Below, in pieces: positions 1 to 9,000 of a DNA stretch of 64,000 nt. The position numbers and the translations under genes are program-made. The stretch covers positions 124,001 through 188,000 of the forward strand of contig CAWFXP010000006.1 of the NCBI GenBank assembly GCA_963819905.1, written 5' to 3'. The notes below the pieces were generated by a model, which had not been told where the DNA came from, made no database searches, and saw only the letters and a list, made by a program, of their open reading frames with translations. Positions within the stretch are counted from its first letter, which is position 1; every line of letters starts with the position of its first letter. Source of the stretch: CAWCQC01 sp963819905 (GTDB taxonomy: Bacteria > Actinomycetota > Thermoleophilia > Gaiellales > Gaiellaceae).

Positions 1-590
1 CGCGGGGGCTCACGATCGCGCTCGTCGGACACGCCGGCCACGAGGAGGTCGTCGGGACGAGGGGCGAGGCGCCCGATTCGATCATCCTCGTCGAGACTGC
101 CGACGACGTGGAGGCGCTCGAGGTCGAGGACGGCAGCAAGGTCGCGTATCTGACGCAGACGACGCTCTCGGTGGACGACACGGCAGGCGTGGTCGACGCG
201 CTTCGCGAGCGCTTCCCGGACCTCGTCGGACCGCCCTCCGCGGACATCTGCTACGCGACGCAGAACCGCCAGGACGCCGTCAAGAAGATCTGCGAGCGAG
301 CGACACTCGTCCTCGTCGTCGGCTCGAAGACGAGCTCGAACGCGAACCGCCTCGTCGAGGTGGCGACGACCTGCGGAGCGGACGCGTATCTCGTCGACGA
401 CGAAGGCGACCTCGATCCCTCGTGGCTCGACGGTCACGAGATCGTCGGCCTGACTGCCGGCGCGTCGTCGCCCGAGCTCCTCGTCAACCGGGTCGCCGAC
501 CGGCTCGCAGAGCTCGGATTCGGCGAGCGCGAGGAAGTCGAGCTCACACGGGAAGACGTCTACTTCCGTCTTCCGGCCCGGCTGCGCTGA
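1..590 (+). CDS. ispH: 4-hydroxy-3-methylbut-2-enyl diphosphate reductase IspH, C-terminal part
   Basis: The last step of the MEP isoprenoid pathway: a [4Fe-4S] enzyme that reduces HMBPP to IPP and DMAPP in the cytoplasm. The reading frame is open from base 3, so the start lies outside the window; about 195 residues are visible. The family is recognised by GHAGHEEVVGT (catalytic His/Glu region), YLTQTTLSVDDT, DICYATQNRQ (third cluster cysteine) and VVGSKTSSNANRL, then GLTAGASSPE near the end. The usual Pro before ATQNRQ is Tyr here. The other two cluster cysteines would lie upstream. The gene faces a convergent small ORF, with a hairpin at 641-666 between them. The product is firmly identified. 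Confidence 0.96.
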   Translation, partial: RGLTIALVGHAGHEEVVGTRGEAPDSIILVETADDVEALEVEDGSKVAYLTQTTLSVDDTAGVVDALRERFPDLVGPPSADICYATQNRQDAVKKICERATLVLVVGSKTSSNANRLVEVATTCGADAYLVDDEGDLDPSWLDGHEIVGLTAGASSPELLVNRVADRLAELGFGEREEVELTREDVYFRLPARLR

Positions 591-640
591 CGCGCGCTCC
601 AGCCGACGGCTCTGCACGTAGCAGCCGCTTCGGATCGGGT

Positions 641-666
641 CTGGGCCGCCGCGGGCTGCGGCCCAG
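641..666. terminator. Hairpin between convergent genes
   Basis: A perfect 9-bp stem, CTGGGCCGC / GCGGCCCAG, with an 8-base loop lies between the ispH stop (590) and the stop of the minus-strand small membrane gene (671). No T-run follows on either strand, so a role as a bidirectional terminator rests on position and symmetry only. Confidence 0.5.
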
Positions 667-670
667 TCTG

Positions 671-850
671 CTAGCGAGGTGTCGAGACCGGGGGCGGGCC
701 GCCGCCGCTGTCCGGAGGCGGGTCGCTCGCGAAGAGACCCACGATCAGTCCCAGGACCCACACGATCGCGACTGCCAGGAGCAGCCTGTAGAGGAACCGC
801 CCGAGCACCTCGAGCGTTCCCGCGAAGAACCCGACTCCCGTGTTCGTCAT
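671..850 (-). CDS. Small single-pass membrane protein, unknown function
   Basis: A 59-residue protein I cannot assign to a family. One hydrophobic segment (about residues 15-41, FLYRLLLAVAIVWVLGLI core) is followed by a Pro/Gly/Ser-rich hydrophilic tail, which predicts a small inner-membrane protein. I chose the ATG at 850 because AGGGAG sits 6 bases upstream; a longer frame from 880 lacks this. The stop of the upstream secreted-protein gene (852) is one base away, so the two are translationally coupled and probably co-transcribed. Confidence 0.6.
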   Translation of the reverse strand: MTNTGVGFFAGTLEVLGRFLYRLLLAVAIVWVLGLIVGLFASDPPPDSGGGPPPVSTPR

Positions 851-851
851 C

Positions 852-1367
852 TCAACTCCCTCGCTGCCATCGGTAGCCACCGTCGCCCTCGACCCAGATC
901 TTGATCCAGGGGTACTCGCTCCCGATGCAGCCGTACTTCAGTACGCAGTTCTCCATCTTCGCCTGCCGGAACGAGTAGTGACCGCTCTGATTCGGGCCGA
1001 AGAAGTAGCCGGCGCTTCCTGCCAGGCCGCGGTAGTACCAGTTCGCGTCCACGTTCGTCGCATAGGCGGACGTCCAGACACCGGTCACGCGGCCGTTCGC
1101 CCAGCACCAGCGCTTGTGCTGATGCCACTTGTAGACGGTTGTCCTGAAGAGGAAGCTCGATCCCTCCTTCACGATGTCGATCTCGCGGCAGCCGGACGCC
1201 TGCAGCGCCCGTACGCTGCCCGCCGCTGCCTGCCGGGGTGTGCCGACGGCACGGCCCCTCGAGTCGAGCTCGGTCAGCGTCGCCGAGAGCGACCCGGCCG
1301 CCGAGCCGGCGAGCAGCGCCGCGGCCAGCGCCGCGAGCGAGACCAGCACGAAGTGTCGAAGTGTCAT
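852..1367 (-). CDS. Secreted protein of unknown function
   Basis: A 171-residue protein with a clear Sec signal peptide (hydrophobic VLVSLAALAAALLAGSAAG after MTLRHF; cleavage likely near residue 25). The mature part is aromatic-rich, with a YKWHQHKRWCWANG stretch, and has four cysteines (CREID, CWAN, CVLKYGC), so two disulfides outside the cell are plausible. The start ATG at 1367 has GGGAGGTG 8 bases upstream; an ATG 4 bases earlier is in another frame. It heads a two-gene unit with the small membrane protein at 671-850. No family is recognised. Confidence 0.65.
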   Translation of the reverse strand: MTLRHFVLVSLAALAAALLAGSAAGSLSATLTELDSRGRAVGTPRQAAAGSVRALQASGCREIDIVKEGSSFLFRTTVYKWHQHKRWCWANGRVTGVWTSAYATNVDANWYYRGLAGSAGYFFGPNQSGHYSFRQAKMENCVLKYGCIGSEYPWIKIWVEGDGGYRWQRGS

Positions 1368-1558
1368 CCATCGTTCACCTCCCTTCAGGCGCGGCGGGCG
1401 CGGGCTGCGCGTCCACCTGAGACTCTAGGGAGGCTCACGCGGGAAAACATCGTCCCGAAACGACAGTCTTTGCGGCGGAGCCGCAACAACTTCGTGACGG
1501 ATGACTGCGGTCGCTCGGCGGCCCGGAGGCATCGGTCCGCCTGACAGGTCGGCTGTGG

Positions 1559-2122
1559 TCAGTAGAGCGCGCTGGCGAGCCGGCGACGGTAGCTCGTGCT
1601 GAGCGGGTGGTCTTGCCCCAGCTCCTGGAAGATCGTCACCATCACCTCACGGATCCGTTCCTTGCCGTCTGCGTCCGCGTCCGGCGCGGCGGCGATCAAC
1701 CACTCGAGCGCCCGCTCGTAGTCCTGCTCGCCGAGGGGGCCGAGGATCTCCGGGAACTCCCCGCTCGCGACGAGCTCGTCGAGAAGCCGGGCGCCCTCTC
1801 CAGGGCCGCCGACGCGGTCGAGGAACGCCGCCACGCCCTGTGGCGACAGCGCGCCGACGAACTCGTCCACGACGTGGCCGTTCCGGAACGCCTTGACCGC
1901 CGGGATGCTGCGGATGCCGTACGCCTCCGCCAGGCCGGGGTTCGCCTCGATGTCGACCTTGGCGAGGGTCAGCGTGTTCGCGCGCTCGAGGATGCCCTGC
2001 TCGAGAATCGGCGCGAGTGCCTTGCACGGACCGCACCAGTCGGCCCAGAAGTCGACGACGACCGTGATCTCGTCCGACCGCGCGACGACCTCTTCGTCGA
2101 ACGTCTGCTCGGTTACGTCCAT
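1559..2122 (-). CDS. Thioredoxin-domain protein with C-terminal helical extension (CnoX/YbbN-like)
   Basis: Residues 1-105 form a thioredoxin fold with the CGPC redox pair at Cys30/Cys33 inside DFWADWCGPCK and the cis-proline in IRSIPAVKAF. The remaining 80 residues match the TPR-like tail of the YbbN/CnoX group of redox chaperones; the whole is shorter than E. coli YbbN (about 284 residues) because it carries fewer repeats. Expected in the cytoplasm, where it handles disulfides or protects clients under oxidative stress. The SD upstream of the ATG is weak. It lies 42 bases downstream of the S33 peptidase gene on the same strand, so it may be co-transcribed. Confidence 0.85.
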   Translation of the reverse strand: MDVTEQTFDEEVVARSDEITVVVDFWADWCGPCKALAPILEQGILERANTLTLAKVDIEANPGLAEAYGIRSIPAVKAFRNGHVVDEFVGALSPQGVAAFLDRVGGPGEGARLLDELVASGEFPEILGPLGEQDYERALEWLIAAAPDADADGKERIREVMVTIFQELGQDHPLSTSYRRRLASALY

Positions 2123-2164
2123 CGCCTGGTGAGAACGGCAGCCGCGGCGCAGTGCTTCCCGCGG

Positions 2165-4027
2165 TCAGCCCGCCCTGACGTATCGGTGGTGCCCGTCGAA
2201 GCGCCCCGACAGCGTGACGTCGAGAACGAACCGGTCGCGTCCGTAGTCGTAGGAGCCCCGACCGGTCATGATCACGCCCTTCGTGAAGCCGCAGCGGGTG
2301 AACGTGAACCGGGCGCCGTTCGGCGACTCGCGCATGCGCATCGTGCCGCCGCCGACCGGGCACCCAACCGACGTCGGCGTGACCCCGTCCCAGTAGTAGT
2401 ACTCCGGAACGTAGGAGATCTCGGTCTCGGCAGACGCGAGAGCGGCGCGCGCGTTCCTGAAGCTCGACGCGTTCCGCGGGGCGAGCGGCACGTATGCGTC
2501 CGCCAGTCGCCCGGGGCACGTCGACTCGCGTTGCTCGGGAGTCTGCCCCTCGACCAGGAACCGCGTCACCAGCTCGTCCGGGCAGGGGTATCCCCAAGCG
2601 AACGTCCCGTGCGGCCCGCCCCTGGTGGTGACGAGGTAGCCGTCCGCGAGCCGGCTGTAGACGTCGGCTCCCTGGCCGGCGGGCGTGATCGGGTCCGCAG
2701 TCGAGGTGAGGACGAGTGTCGGCACGCCCGCGGCGACGAGCGGCGCGGGTCGGGTGAGATCCTGAGAGGAGCTGGGCCAGAAGGCGCACGGGAGGTCGGA
2801 GAGGAACGTGTCCCAACCGAGCCGCGGGAAGGCCTCGCCCACAGGCTCCGCGGCTGCGAGGTACTGCGCCGCGCGTTCCTCGGGCGTTCCCGTCCAGTAC
2901 GCGTAGTCGCGGCAGTCGACGCCGTAGTACATCCCGTCCGAGTAGCTCGGATCGGGAATCGCCTCGAGCGTCTGCGGGTCGACGACGAAGTTGACGTAGG
3001 CGAGTCGCAGGAGCGGCACCAGATCGCCGCGTCCGGCGGCGGCGACCGCCCGCTGGAGGAGCATCCGGTCGTCCTCGGTGTAGATCTGGCCCGCGGCGAC
3101 GGTCACGAGATCGGCGGCGGTGAGCTGTCGCATCTGCGTGCCGCCCGAGGGAAGCGGGAAGCGGACCGGGACCGGAGCTGCTTCCACCGCGATCCGCACG
3201 TCGTCGTAGACGTCCTCCGCGCTGCGACCCGCGTCGCGGCGGCAGAGCCGGCGGCGGTCACAGGACTCGAGTGTGTCGTCGAGGACGCGCTCGAACGAGC
3301 CCGCGGCGTCCACCCAGAACTCGGGGCCGGTCAACGTCAGATCGACGACTCCGTCGATGACGAGCCCCTCGAGGGCGTCTCCGTGGGCAGCCGCGTACGT
3401 CTGGGCGTACTGGGTGCCGTAGCTGACGCCGTAGAGCCACATCCCGGGGGAGCCGACCGCGGTGCGAAAAGCCTCGAGATCCTCGACCGCCTGGGCGGTT
3501 CCGACGAACGGAAGGATCGCCGACGAGCCCATCTCCGCGACGCAGTCGTCGCTGAAGCGCTCTGCTGCCTCGGCCGGCGGAGCCAGCGAGGCGTAGTACG
3601 CCGCGGCCGCGTCCGGGCAGGTCAGCCCTCCCGAGAGCCCGATGCCTCGCTGGTCGAAGAAGACGATGTCGAATCGTCTCCGGATCGACGAATCGAAGTA
3701 CGGCACCCAGGAGTCGTACTCGGAGATCCCGGCCGAGCCTGGGCCTCCGGTCGCAATCACGAACAAGCCTTTGCTCGTGCCGGACGCGGGGAGCACGCCG
3801 AAGACGACGTCGAGGGTTCGCGAGTCAGCGAGGTTGAAGTGGTCGAGCGGGACGCTGAGCGTGACGCACGTCAGCCGGGGCTCCGTCGGGCAGGGCTCCC
3901 CGCCGAGCTGCTCCAGCCGATCCTGCATCGTCGGCAGGCCCGGAACCGGCCCTGCCCAGGCGGACGAGGCTGCCGCCAGGAGGATGGCTACGGTGACGAT
4001 CAGGCTGAACGCGACCCTGCGGTGCAT
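2165..4027 (-). CDS. Secreted S33-family alpha/beta hydrolase (tripeptidyl aminopeptidase type)
   Basis: A 620-residue exported serine hydrolase. After a signal peptide (MHRRVAFSLIVTVAILLAAA, cleavage near SAWA) comes the TAP-like fold: oxyanion-loop GGPGSAG (about 94-100), FFDQRGIG, the nucleophile elbow GVSYG with Ser202, an Asp in STADPITPAGQG, and a His in RGGPHGTFAWGYPC. The final 120 or so residues form an extra domain not needed for catalysis. The frame is open further upstream, but the ATG at 4027 has AGGAGCC just ahead and starts the signal peptide, so I use it. It probably trims peptides outside the cell. Upstream is a decayed hydrolase. Confidence 0.88.
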   Translation of the reverse strand: MHRRVAFSLIVTVAILLAAASSAWAGPVPGLPTMQDRLEQLGGEPCPTEPRLTCVTLSVPLDHFNLADSRTLDVVFGVLPASGTSKGLFVIATGGPGSAGISEYDSWVPYFDSSIRRRFDIVFFDQRGIGLSGGLTCPDAAAAYYASLAPPAEAAERFSDDCVAEMGSSAILPFVGTAQAVEDLEAFRTAVGSPGMWLYGVSYGTQYAQTYAAAHGDALEGLVIDGVVDLTLTGPEFWVDAAGSFERVLDDTLESCDRRRLCRRDAGRSAEDVYDDVRIAVEAAPVPVRFPLPSGGTQMRQLTAADLVTVAAGQIYTEDDRMLLQRAVAAAGRGDLVPLLRLAYVNFVVDPQTLEAIPDPSYSDGMYYGVDCRDYAYWTGTPEERAAQYLAAAEPVGEAFPRLGWDTFLSDLPCAFWPSSSQDLTRPAPLVAAGVPTLVLTSTADPITPAGQGADVYSRLADGYLVTTRGGPHGTFAWGYPCPDELVTRFLVEGQTPEQRESTCPGRLADAYVPLAPRNASSFRNARAALASAETEISYVPEYYYWDGVTPTSVGCPVGGGTMRMRESPNGARFTFTRCGFTKGVIMTGRGSYDYGRDRFVLDVTLSGRFDGHHRYVRAG

Positions 4028-4047
4028 GGCTCCTGAGCCTACCTCAG

Positions 4048-4516
4048 TCACTCGCGAGAGCCAGCGCTGGAGGCGTCCGTCACCTCGGCCGGGCGCTCGA
4101 GCGGCGTGAAGTGCCCCGAGCCCTCGATGACGGTCAGGCGGGCGCCCGGTATCGCACCTGCCAGCTCCTCGTGGACGGCCACCGGGTGCGCTCGTCCTCG
4201 CGACCGCAGACCACGATGGTTGGACAGGCGACGGCGCCGGGCGAGCCGGCATCCCGTGCTGGGCGACGAGGGAGTGGATCTCGCGAAGCGCCGCGCTCGG
4301 TCCGGCGTCCCTGGCCATCGCCATGAACGTGTGTCTCTGATCGCGCCGGGACCGGCGTGCTCTGAAGCGACGTAGAGCGGGAACACCACGTCGAGATAGG
4401 CGTCGAAGCCGCCCGACTCGACCTGGGCGATCGCACCCGAGAGCGATTGCCGCTCGGCGAGCTTCCGGGTCTGCGCCGACCACGAACGCCCGTCGCACAG
4501 GAGCCGGGGACGAGGA
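4048..4516 (-). pseudogene. Alpha/beta hydrolase remnant lacking the nucleophile region
   Basis: Pieces of one alpha/beta hydrolase appear in order but in several frames. An N-terminal strand (LPETVLVPGS, then WSAQTRKLAERQS) is followed directly by what is normally the cap-side segment (AQVESGGFDAYLDVVFPLY), then FMAMARDAGPSAAL, ACPTIVVCGREDERT and the C-terminal IPGARLTVIEGSGHFTPLERP, which carries the catalytic His. The section with the GxSxG nucleophile, about 100 residues, is absent. Besides the missing core there are at least three frame changes. Loss of the nucleophile is why I call this a pseudogene, unlike the merely frameshifted genes further on. Confidence 0.7.
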
Positions 4517-4530
4517 CCGTTTCCGGGAGC

Positions 4531-5388
4531 TCAGGCAGAGAATCCCTCGAGAGCCGCGTCGACCAGTCCGGGAAGCATCGCGACGTCGTAGCCGCCTTCG
4601 AGCACGGCACCGAGCCGTGGGCAGAGCTGCCGCGACCGGCGCGCGAGCTCGCGGAAGCCGTCACGCGTCACGCGCATGCCCCCGAGCGGGTCGCCTTCGG
4701 CAGCGTCGAACCCGGCCGACACGAGCAGCAGGTCCGGCCCGAACCGCTCGATCGCCGGCTCGACGATATGCGCGAACGCTTCGAGGTAGAGGTCGTCGCC
4801 CGCGCCAGCCGGAAGCGGAACGTTCACCGTGGTCTCGTCCTGCTCCTCCGGCCCGCCCGACCCTGGGTAGTACGGCCAGCGGTGGAGCGACACGAAGAGG
4901 ACGGAGGGATCGTCCCAGAAGATGTCCTGCGTGCCGTTGCCGTGATGAACGTCCCAGTCGAGGATCGCGACCCGTGCCAGACCGAGCTCGCGCTGTGCGA
5001 ACCGCGCCGCGATCGCCACGTTGCCGAAGAGACAGAAGCCCATCGCCCGGTTCGGCAGGGCATGGTGTCCGGGCGGGCGGACGAGGGCGAGCCCGCCGCG
5101 CTCGGCGGCTGTGATGGCGGCACCGGAAGCGAGAAGCGCGAGCCGAAAGCTGGTCGGTGTGCAGATCGTGTCGGCGTCGAGGCGGGCGACCCGGCCGCTC
5201 TCGGAGATCTGTCTGACGAGATCGATGTAGTCGTGGGCGTGGCAGGCGGCGATCTCGTCGACGGTCGCCGGCCGGGCTGATGTGAAGGAGGGAAAGCGTT
5301 CGAGCAGCGCCTCGAGACGGGCCGGGCTCTCGGGATGCCCGCCGGTGGGGTGGAGCACGGCGAAGTCGGGGTGCGAGACGAGCTCCAC
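4531..5388 (-). CDS. Histone-deacetylase-family Zn amidohydrolase
   Basis: A 285-residue arginase/deacetylase-fold enzyme. The signature residues are present: RPPGHHA (His108-His109 proton relay), LDWDVHHGNGTQ (zinc ligands Asp146 and His148), SAGFDAAEGDPLGG (zinc ligand Asp228) and EGGYD (transition-state Tyr267). In bacteria such proteins deacetylate acetylpolyamines, acetoin-related substrates or acetyl-lysine; the sequence does not settle which. It is full length for bacterial members (280-350). It sits alone between a decayed hydrolase and a repeat protein, giving no hint of substrate. Confidence 0.9.
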   Translation of the reverse strand: MELVSHPDFAVLHPTGGHPESPARLEALLERFPSFTSARPATVDEIAACHAHDYIDLVRQISESGRVARLDADTICTPTSFRLALLASGAAITAAERGGLALVRPPGHHALPNRAMGFCLFGNVAIAARFAQRELGLARVAILDWDVHHGNGTQDIFWDDPSVLFVSLHRWPYYPGSGGPEEQDETTVNVPLPAGAGDDLYLEAFAHIVEPAIERFGPDLLLVSAGFDAAEGDPLGGMRVTRDGFRELARRSRQLCPRLGAVLEGGYDVAMLPGLVDAALEGFSA

Positions 5389-5427
5389 GCCGGCGCATCA
5401 TCGCATGCGCCCGAGCCCAGACAGGCC

Positions 5428-5456
5428 GAGAGCGGGCCCGGGGAAGGCCCGCTCTC
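5428..5456 (-). terminator. GC-rich hairpin downstream of the VRPDDR-repeat gene
   Basis: A perfect 11-bp stem, GAGAGCGGGCC / GGCCCGCTCTC, with a 7-base loop lies 21 bases past the stop of the minus-strand repeat gene (5478) and before the HDAC-family start (5388). It has no T-run; terminator use is inferred from position. Confidence 0.55.
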
Positions 5457-5477
5457 GTGGGAAGTGCGGCGTCTTGA

Positions 5478-5957
5478 TCAGACGGCCGCGAGGCTGCTCC
5501 TCCGGTGCCGCCGGGCGACGAGCAGGAAGCCACCGGCGAGCAGCGCGATTCCGAACGCCGCGGCGAAGCCGATGCCGGCGTCGGTCCAGTCGAAGCCGGT
5601 CGGCGCGATCACGATCGGGGCGGGCGACGCGACCACTCCGGGCCCGCGTGCTGCGGGCCGGTCGTCCGGCCTCAGGGCCGTCGGCGCTACGACGACGATC
5701 GCTCCCGGGCCCCTGGCCTCGGGTCGGTCGTCGGGACGTACCGCGGTCGCTGCAACGACGACAGTGGCGCCGGGCCCGCGTGCATCAGCCCTGTCGTCCG
5801 GGCGAACGGACTGCTCCACGAGCGTGGCCCCGGGCCCGCGCGCATCGGCTCGGTCGTCCGGCCGCACGGCGGCCTGGAGCCCGGGCGCCGCCAGCGCGGT
5901 CACGGCCGCGCCGAGTGCGAACGTCCTCAGAATTCGGTGGGGGTTCGAGTGGGTCAT
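5478..5957 (-). CDS. Exported protein with four VRPDDRxxARGPGA repeats and a C-terminal membrane anchor
   Basis: A 159-residue protein. An N-terminal signal (ILRTFALGAAVTALAAPGLQA) is followed by four tandem 20-22-residue units starting at residues 31, 51, 73 and 95, each holding [VL]RPDDRxxARGPG. Then comes a hydrophobic helix (about 127-149, GIGFAAAFGIALLAGGFLLVA) and a basic RRHRR tail, so the repeats face outside and the C-terminus stays in the cytoplasm. The ATG at 5957 lies 6 bases after GGAGG; the ATG at 5963 is too close to it. It is transcribed away from the first SARP-type sensor. Function unknown; the repeats are charged and low in hydrophobics, suggesting an extended segment. Confidence 0.7.
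   Translation of the reverse strand: MTHSNPHRILRTFALGAAVTALAAPGLQAAVRPDDRADARGPGATLVEQSVRPDDRADARGPGATVVVAATAVRPDDRPEARGPGAIVVVAPTALRPDDRPAARGPGVVASPAPIVIAPTGFDWTDAGIGFAAAFGIALLAGGFLLVARRHRRSSLAAV
5616..5867 (-). repeat. Four in-frame tandem repeats encoding VRPDDRxxARGPGA units
   Basis: Four head-to-tail units of 60-66 bp encode residues 31-114 of the exported protein. The core RPDDR..ARGPG is unchanged in all four; the linkers (LVEQS, VVVAATA, VVVAPTA, VVASPAP) vary. The copies differ at third codon positions, so the repeat is old enough to have drifted while the protein was kept. Confidence 0.8.
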
Positions 5958-6075
5958 CGTCATCCTCCTCGCTGTTCGTTCATGCCCGACGCCCACACGG
6001 TGCGCCCGCCCGCTGCCGGATCGCTGATCAGACGCTGATGCGGCGCTGAAATACCTGCAAATCAGCACTTCGGTG

Positions 6076-6084
6076 TGCTACGTT
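6076..6084 (+). promoter_or_regulatory. Extended -10 promoter for the first SARP-type sensor gene (leaderless)
   Basis: TG-C-TACGTT forms an extended -10 element whose end is 9 bases before the GTG start at 6094. Transcription would begin at or next to the start codon, and no Shine-Dalgarno is present. The paralogue has the same arrangement (TG-C-TACATT before 9239), which supports both the promoter and the chosen starts. Confidence 0.5.
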
Positions 6085-6093
6085 CGACGCTCC

Positions 6094-9000
6094 GTGGACG
6101 TGCGGATCTGTGGCCCTCTCGAAGTCCTCGCGGACGGTGAACCGGTGGCGCTCGGCGGTCAGCGCCAGCGGGCTCTGCTCGCGGTGCTCGTCCTGCACCG
6201 TGGCACGGTCGTGTCGAGTGACCGCCTGATCGATGAGCTCTGGGGCGCGGACGCTCCCGCGACCGCACGGAACGTCGTGCAGGGCCACGTCTCGCAGCTC
6301 CGCAAGGCGTTCGGCGCAAACGGCCGCCTCGAGACCCGCGGGCACGGATACGTCCTGCACCTGGAAGAGGGGGAGCTCGATGTCGACCGTTTCGAGCGGC
6401 TCTACGCAGACGGACGCAGGCTGCGGGCATCCGGCGACCGCGCGGCAGCCTCCGAGGCTCTCCGCGAGGCTCTCGCGCTCTGGCGAGGGCCGGCGCTCGC
6501 CGACTTGGCCTTCGAGGCGTTCGCTTCGACCGAGGCCGCCCGGCTCGAGGAGCGCCGTCTCGGGTGTCTCGAAGAGCGGGTCGAAGCAGATCTCGCGCTC
6601 GGGCGGCATACGGATCTCGTGCCCGAGCTCGAGCGTCTCGTCCACGAGCTCCCGCTCCGTGAGCGCTTCCGTGCGCAGCTCATGCTCGCGCTGTACCGCT
6701 CAGGCCGCCAGGCCGAGGCGCTCGAGGTCTTCCAGGCGGGTCGGCGAGCCCTCGTCGACGAGCTCGGAATCGAGCCCTCGCCGACCCTCCAGGAGCTCGA
6801 GCGGCAGATCCTGAACCAGGATCCGGCGCTCGCTGCACCCGCACGGCCACCGACGGCCCGCCCGCCGGAGACCGCCGATCACGCCGCGCGGCACGGGCGC
6901 CGCCGCTCCGTGATCCTGATAGCCCTCGGGGCGCTGATCCTCGCCGGAGCAGCGGCGGCGCGCCTGGCAGCTGACGCGGAGCGGATCCGACCCGATCGGA
7001 TCGATTGCCGGAAACGCCGTCGCGGCGATCGATCCCTCGTCGAACGAGATCGTCGCCGAGATCCCCGTCGGCAAGACGCCGGGCGACGTCGCCGTCGGCG
7101 AAGGCGCCGTCTGGGTGGTGAACCAGGACGCCAGGACGATCTCGCGCATCGAGCCCGAGACGAAGGCGGTGGAGACGTTCGCCGTCGGCGCGACGCCGCT
7201 GCGTATCGCCGCAGGGGAAGGAGGGCTCTGGATCGGCACCGGCGCCGAGGGCACGTTCGATCGGGTTGTCCGGCTCGACCCGGCCACACTGGTCACGCAG
7301 GCCACGATCGAGCTCCCGGCCACCGGTGAGACGGTTTTTCGCAACGCGAACGCCGGATATGCGGCGGATCAGATGACGGTCGCGCTCGGCTACGTCTGGG
7401 TCGTCACGCCCGACGCCGGTCTCGCGCGCATCGATCCCGGCACGAACCAGGTCGATTCGATCCGGCTCCCTGCCCGCGTGTTCGCCGTCGCCTCCGACGG
7501 GCGGACCGTCTGGGCGCTCGGCTACGGAGGCGATCTCCTGCGCGTGAATCCCTCGACGGGAGCCGTTACTGCGAGGATCGTCGTGCCGAGCAGCACGCTC
7601 GTCTCGATCGCCGTGGGGGGCAGCTTCGTCTGGGCCGGTGACGACACGGGCCTCGTCTGGCGCATCGCGCCGCCACGAGAGGCCGCGCTCGAGGCGCGCT
7701 TCCGGACGATCGAGCTCGGCCGCGGGCTCTCGTCACTCGCCTTCGGAGAGGGGGCGTTGTGGGTTGGCCGTGCGGAGGGGAGCACCGTGGTGCGGATCGA
7801 TCCCGCGAGCGCCGCGGTGGCTGCCGGCGTGCAGCTCGGCAATCCGACGAGCGCGATCGCGGCCGGCCAGGGCGCCGTCTGGGCGGCTGCGGTCGGATCT
7901 GCCCGCGAGGGCGGACGGCAGGAAGCCGTTGGTGCGATCGACTCTCCCGCGTGCGGGCCCCTCGTCTACGACGGGGAAGGCTCGCCGGACGCGATCATCG
8001 CGGCCGACCTCTTCCTCCAGGGAGGCTACGTCCCCGACCCGGCGCCGATGGCCGGCGCCATCGAGCTCGCGCTGCGCGAGCGCGGCTTCCGAGCCGGGCC
8101 GTTCCGGGTCGGTCTCCAGGTCTGTGACTCGTCGACGCCCGAGGGCGGGACGCCGCCGGCGAAGTGCGCGGCCAACGCCAGCTCCTACGCGGCGACGTCT
8201 GCCGTGATCGGCGTGATCGGCCCGTTGACATCGGGCTGCACCGTCGTATCGCTTCCGATCCTGAACCGGGCCGCGGGCGGTCCGGTTCCGATGATCTCGC
8301 CGACGAACTCCCGGCCGGGTCTGACGCACGCAGGTGCCGCGTCGGAGCCGGACGAGCCCGAGCGGTACTACCCGACCGGGATCCGCTCCTTCGTCCGCCT
8401 CTATCCGTCGGACGACGACGAATGGGCCGCGGAGGCGGCGCTCGCGAAGGACCTCGGCGCCCGCTCGGTCTACATCGTCACGGACGACGTCGAGTTTCCC
8501 GAGATTCGCTGGCCGGCCCGCGTGTTCACGCGTGCCGCGGCGACGCTCGGGCTCACGGTCGCCGGGAGGGCGAAGCGCAGCGTCGAATCGGGTGCAGGCG
8601 ACGAACAGGTCGCCGGCCGGGTGCGTGATTCCGGCGCAGATGCCGTCTACGTCAGCGGCGGCGGGGAGCTGCTCGGGCCCTTCCTCGCCCGCCTGCGGGA
8701 GGTGCTCGGCCCCAGCGTGCCCATCATCCTGTCCCAATTCGCGCTCCCCATCCCCCTGCTCGTCGAGGCCGGCGGCGAGGCGGTCCGGGGCGTCTACGTC
8801 GGGTACCCGGGCGCGCCGAACGACGAGCTCGGGACCGGGTGGCCGGCCTTCGAGGCCGCGTTTGAAGAGGCAGAGCCCGGCGTTCCGATCACCTCCTACG
8901 GCGTCGCGTACGCCGCGCAAGCGACGGAGCTCCTTCTCGATGCGATCGCCCGCTCAGACGGCACTCGAAGCTCGGTCGTCGACGCGCTCTTCGAGGCGCG

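Noticed and set aside
1607..4036. An 809-residue open frame on the plus strand
   Set aside because: It lies opposite the S33 peptidase and thioredoxin-like genes. Its composition is the Arg/Val/Asp-rich pattern of antisense frames in GC-rich DNA, and it shows no domain motif or SD.
5616..5867. Possible CRISPR array from the regularly spaced repeats
   Set aside because: The repeats are in-frame, 60-66 bp with almost no unique spacers, and encode a conserved peptide; no cas genes are near.
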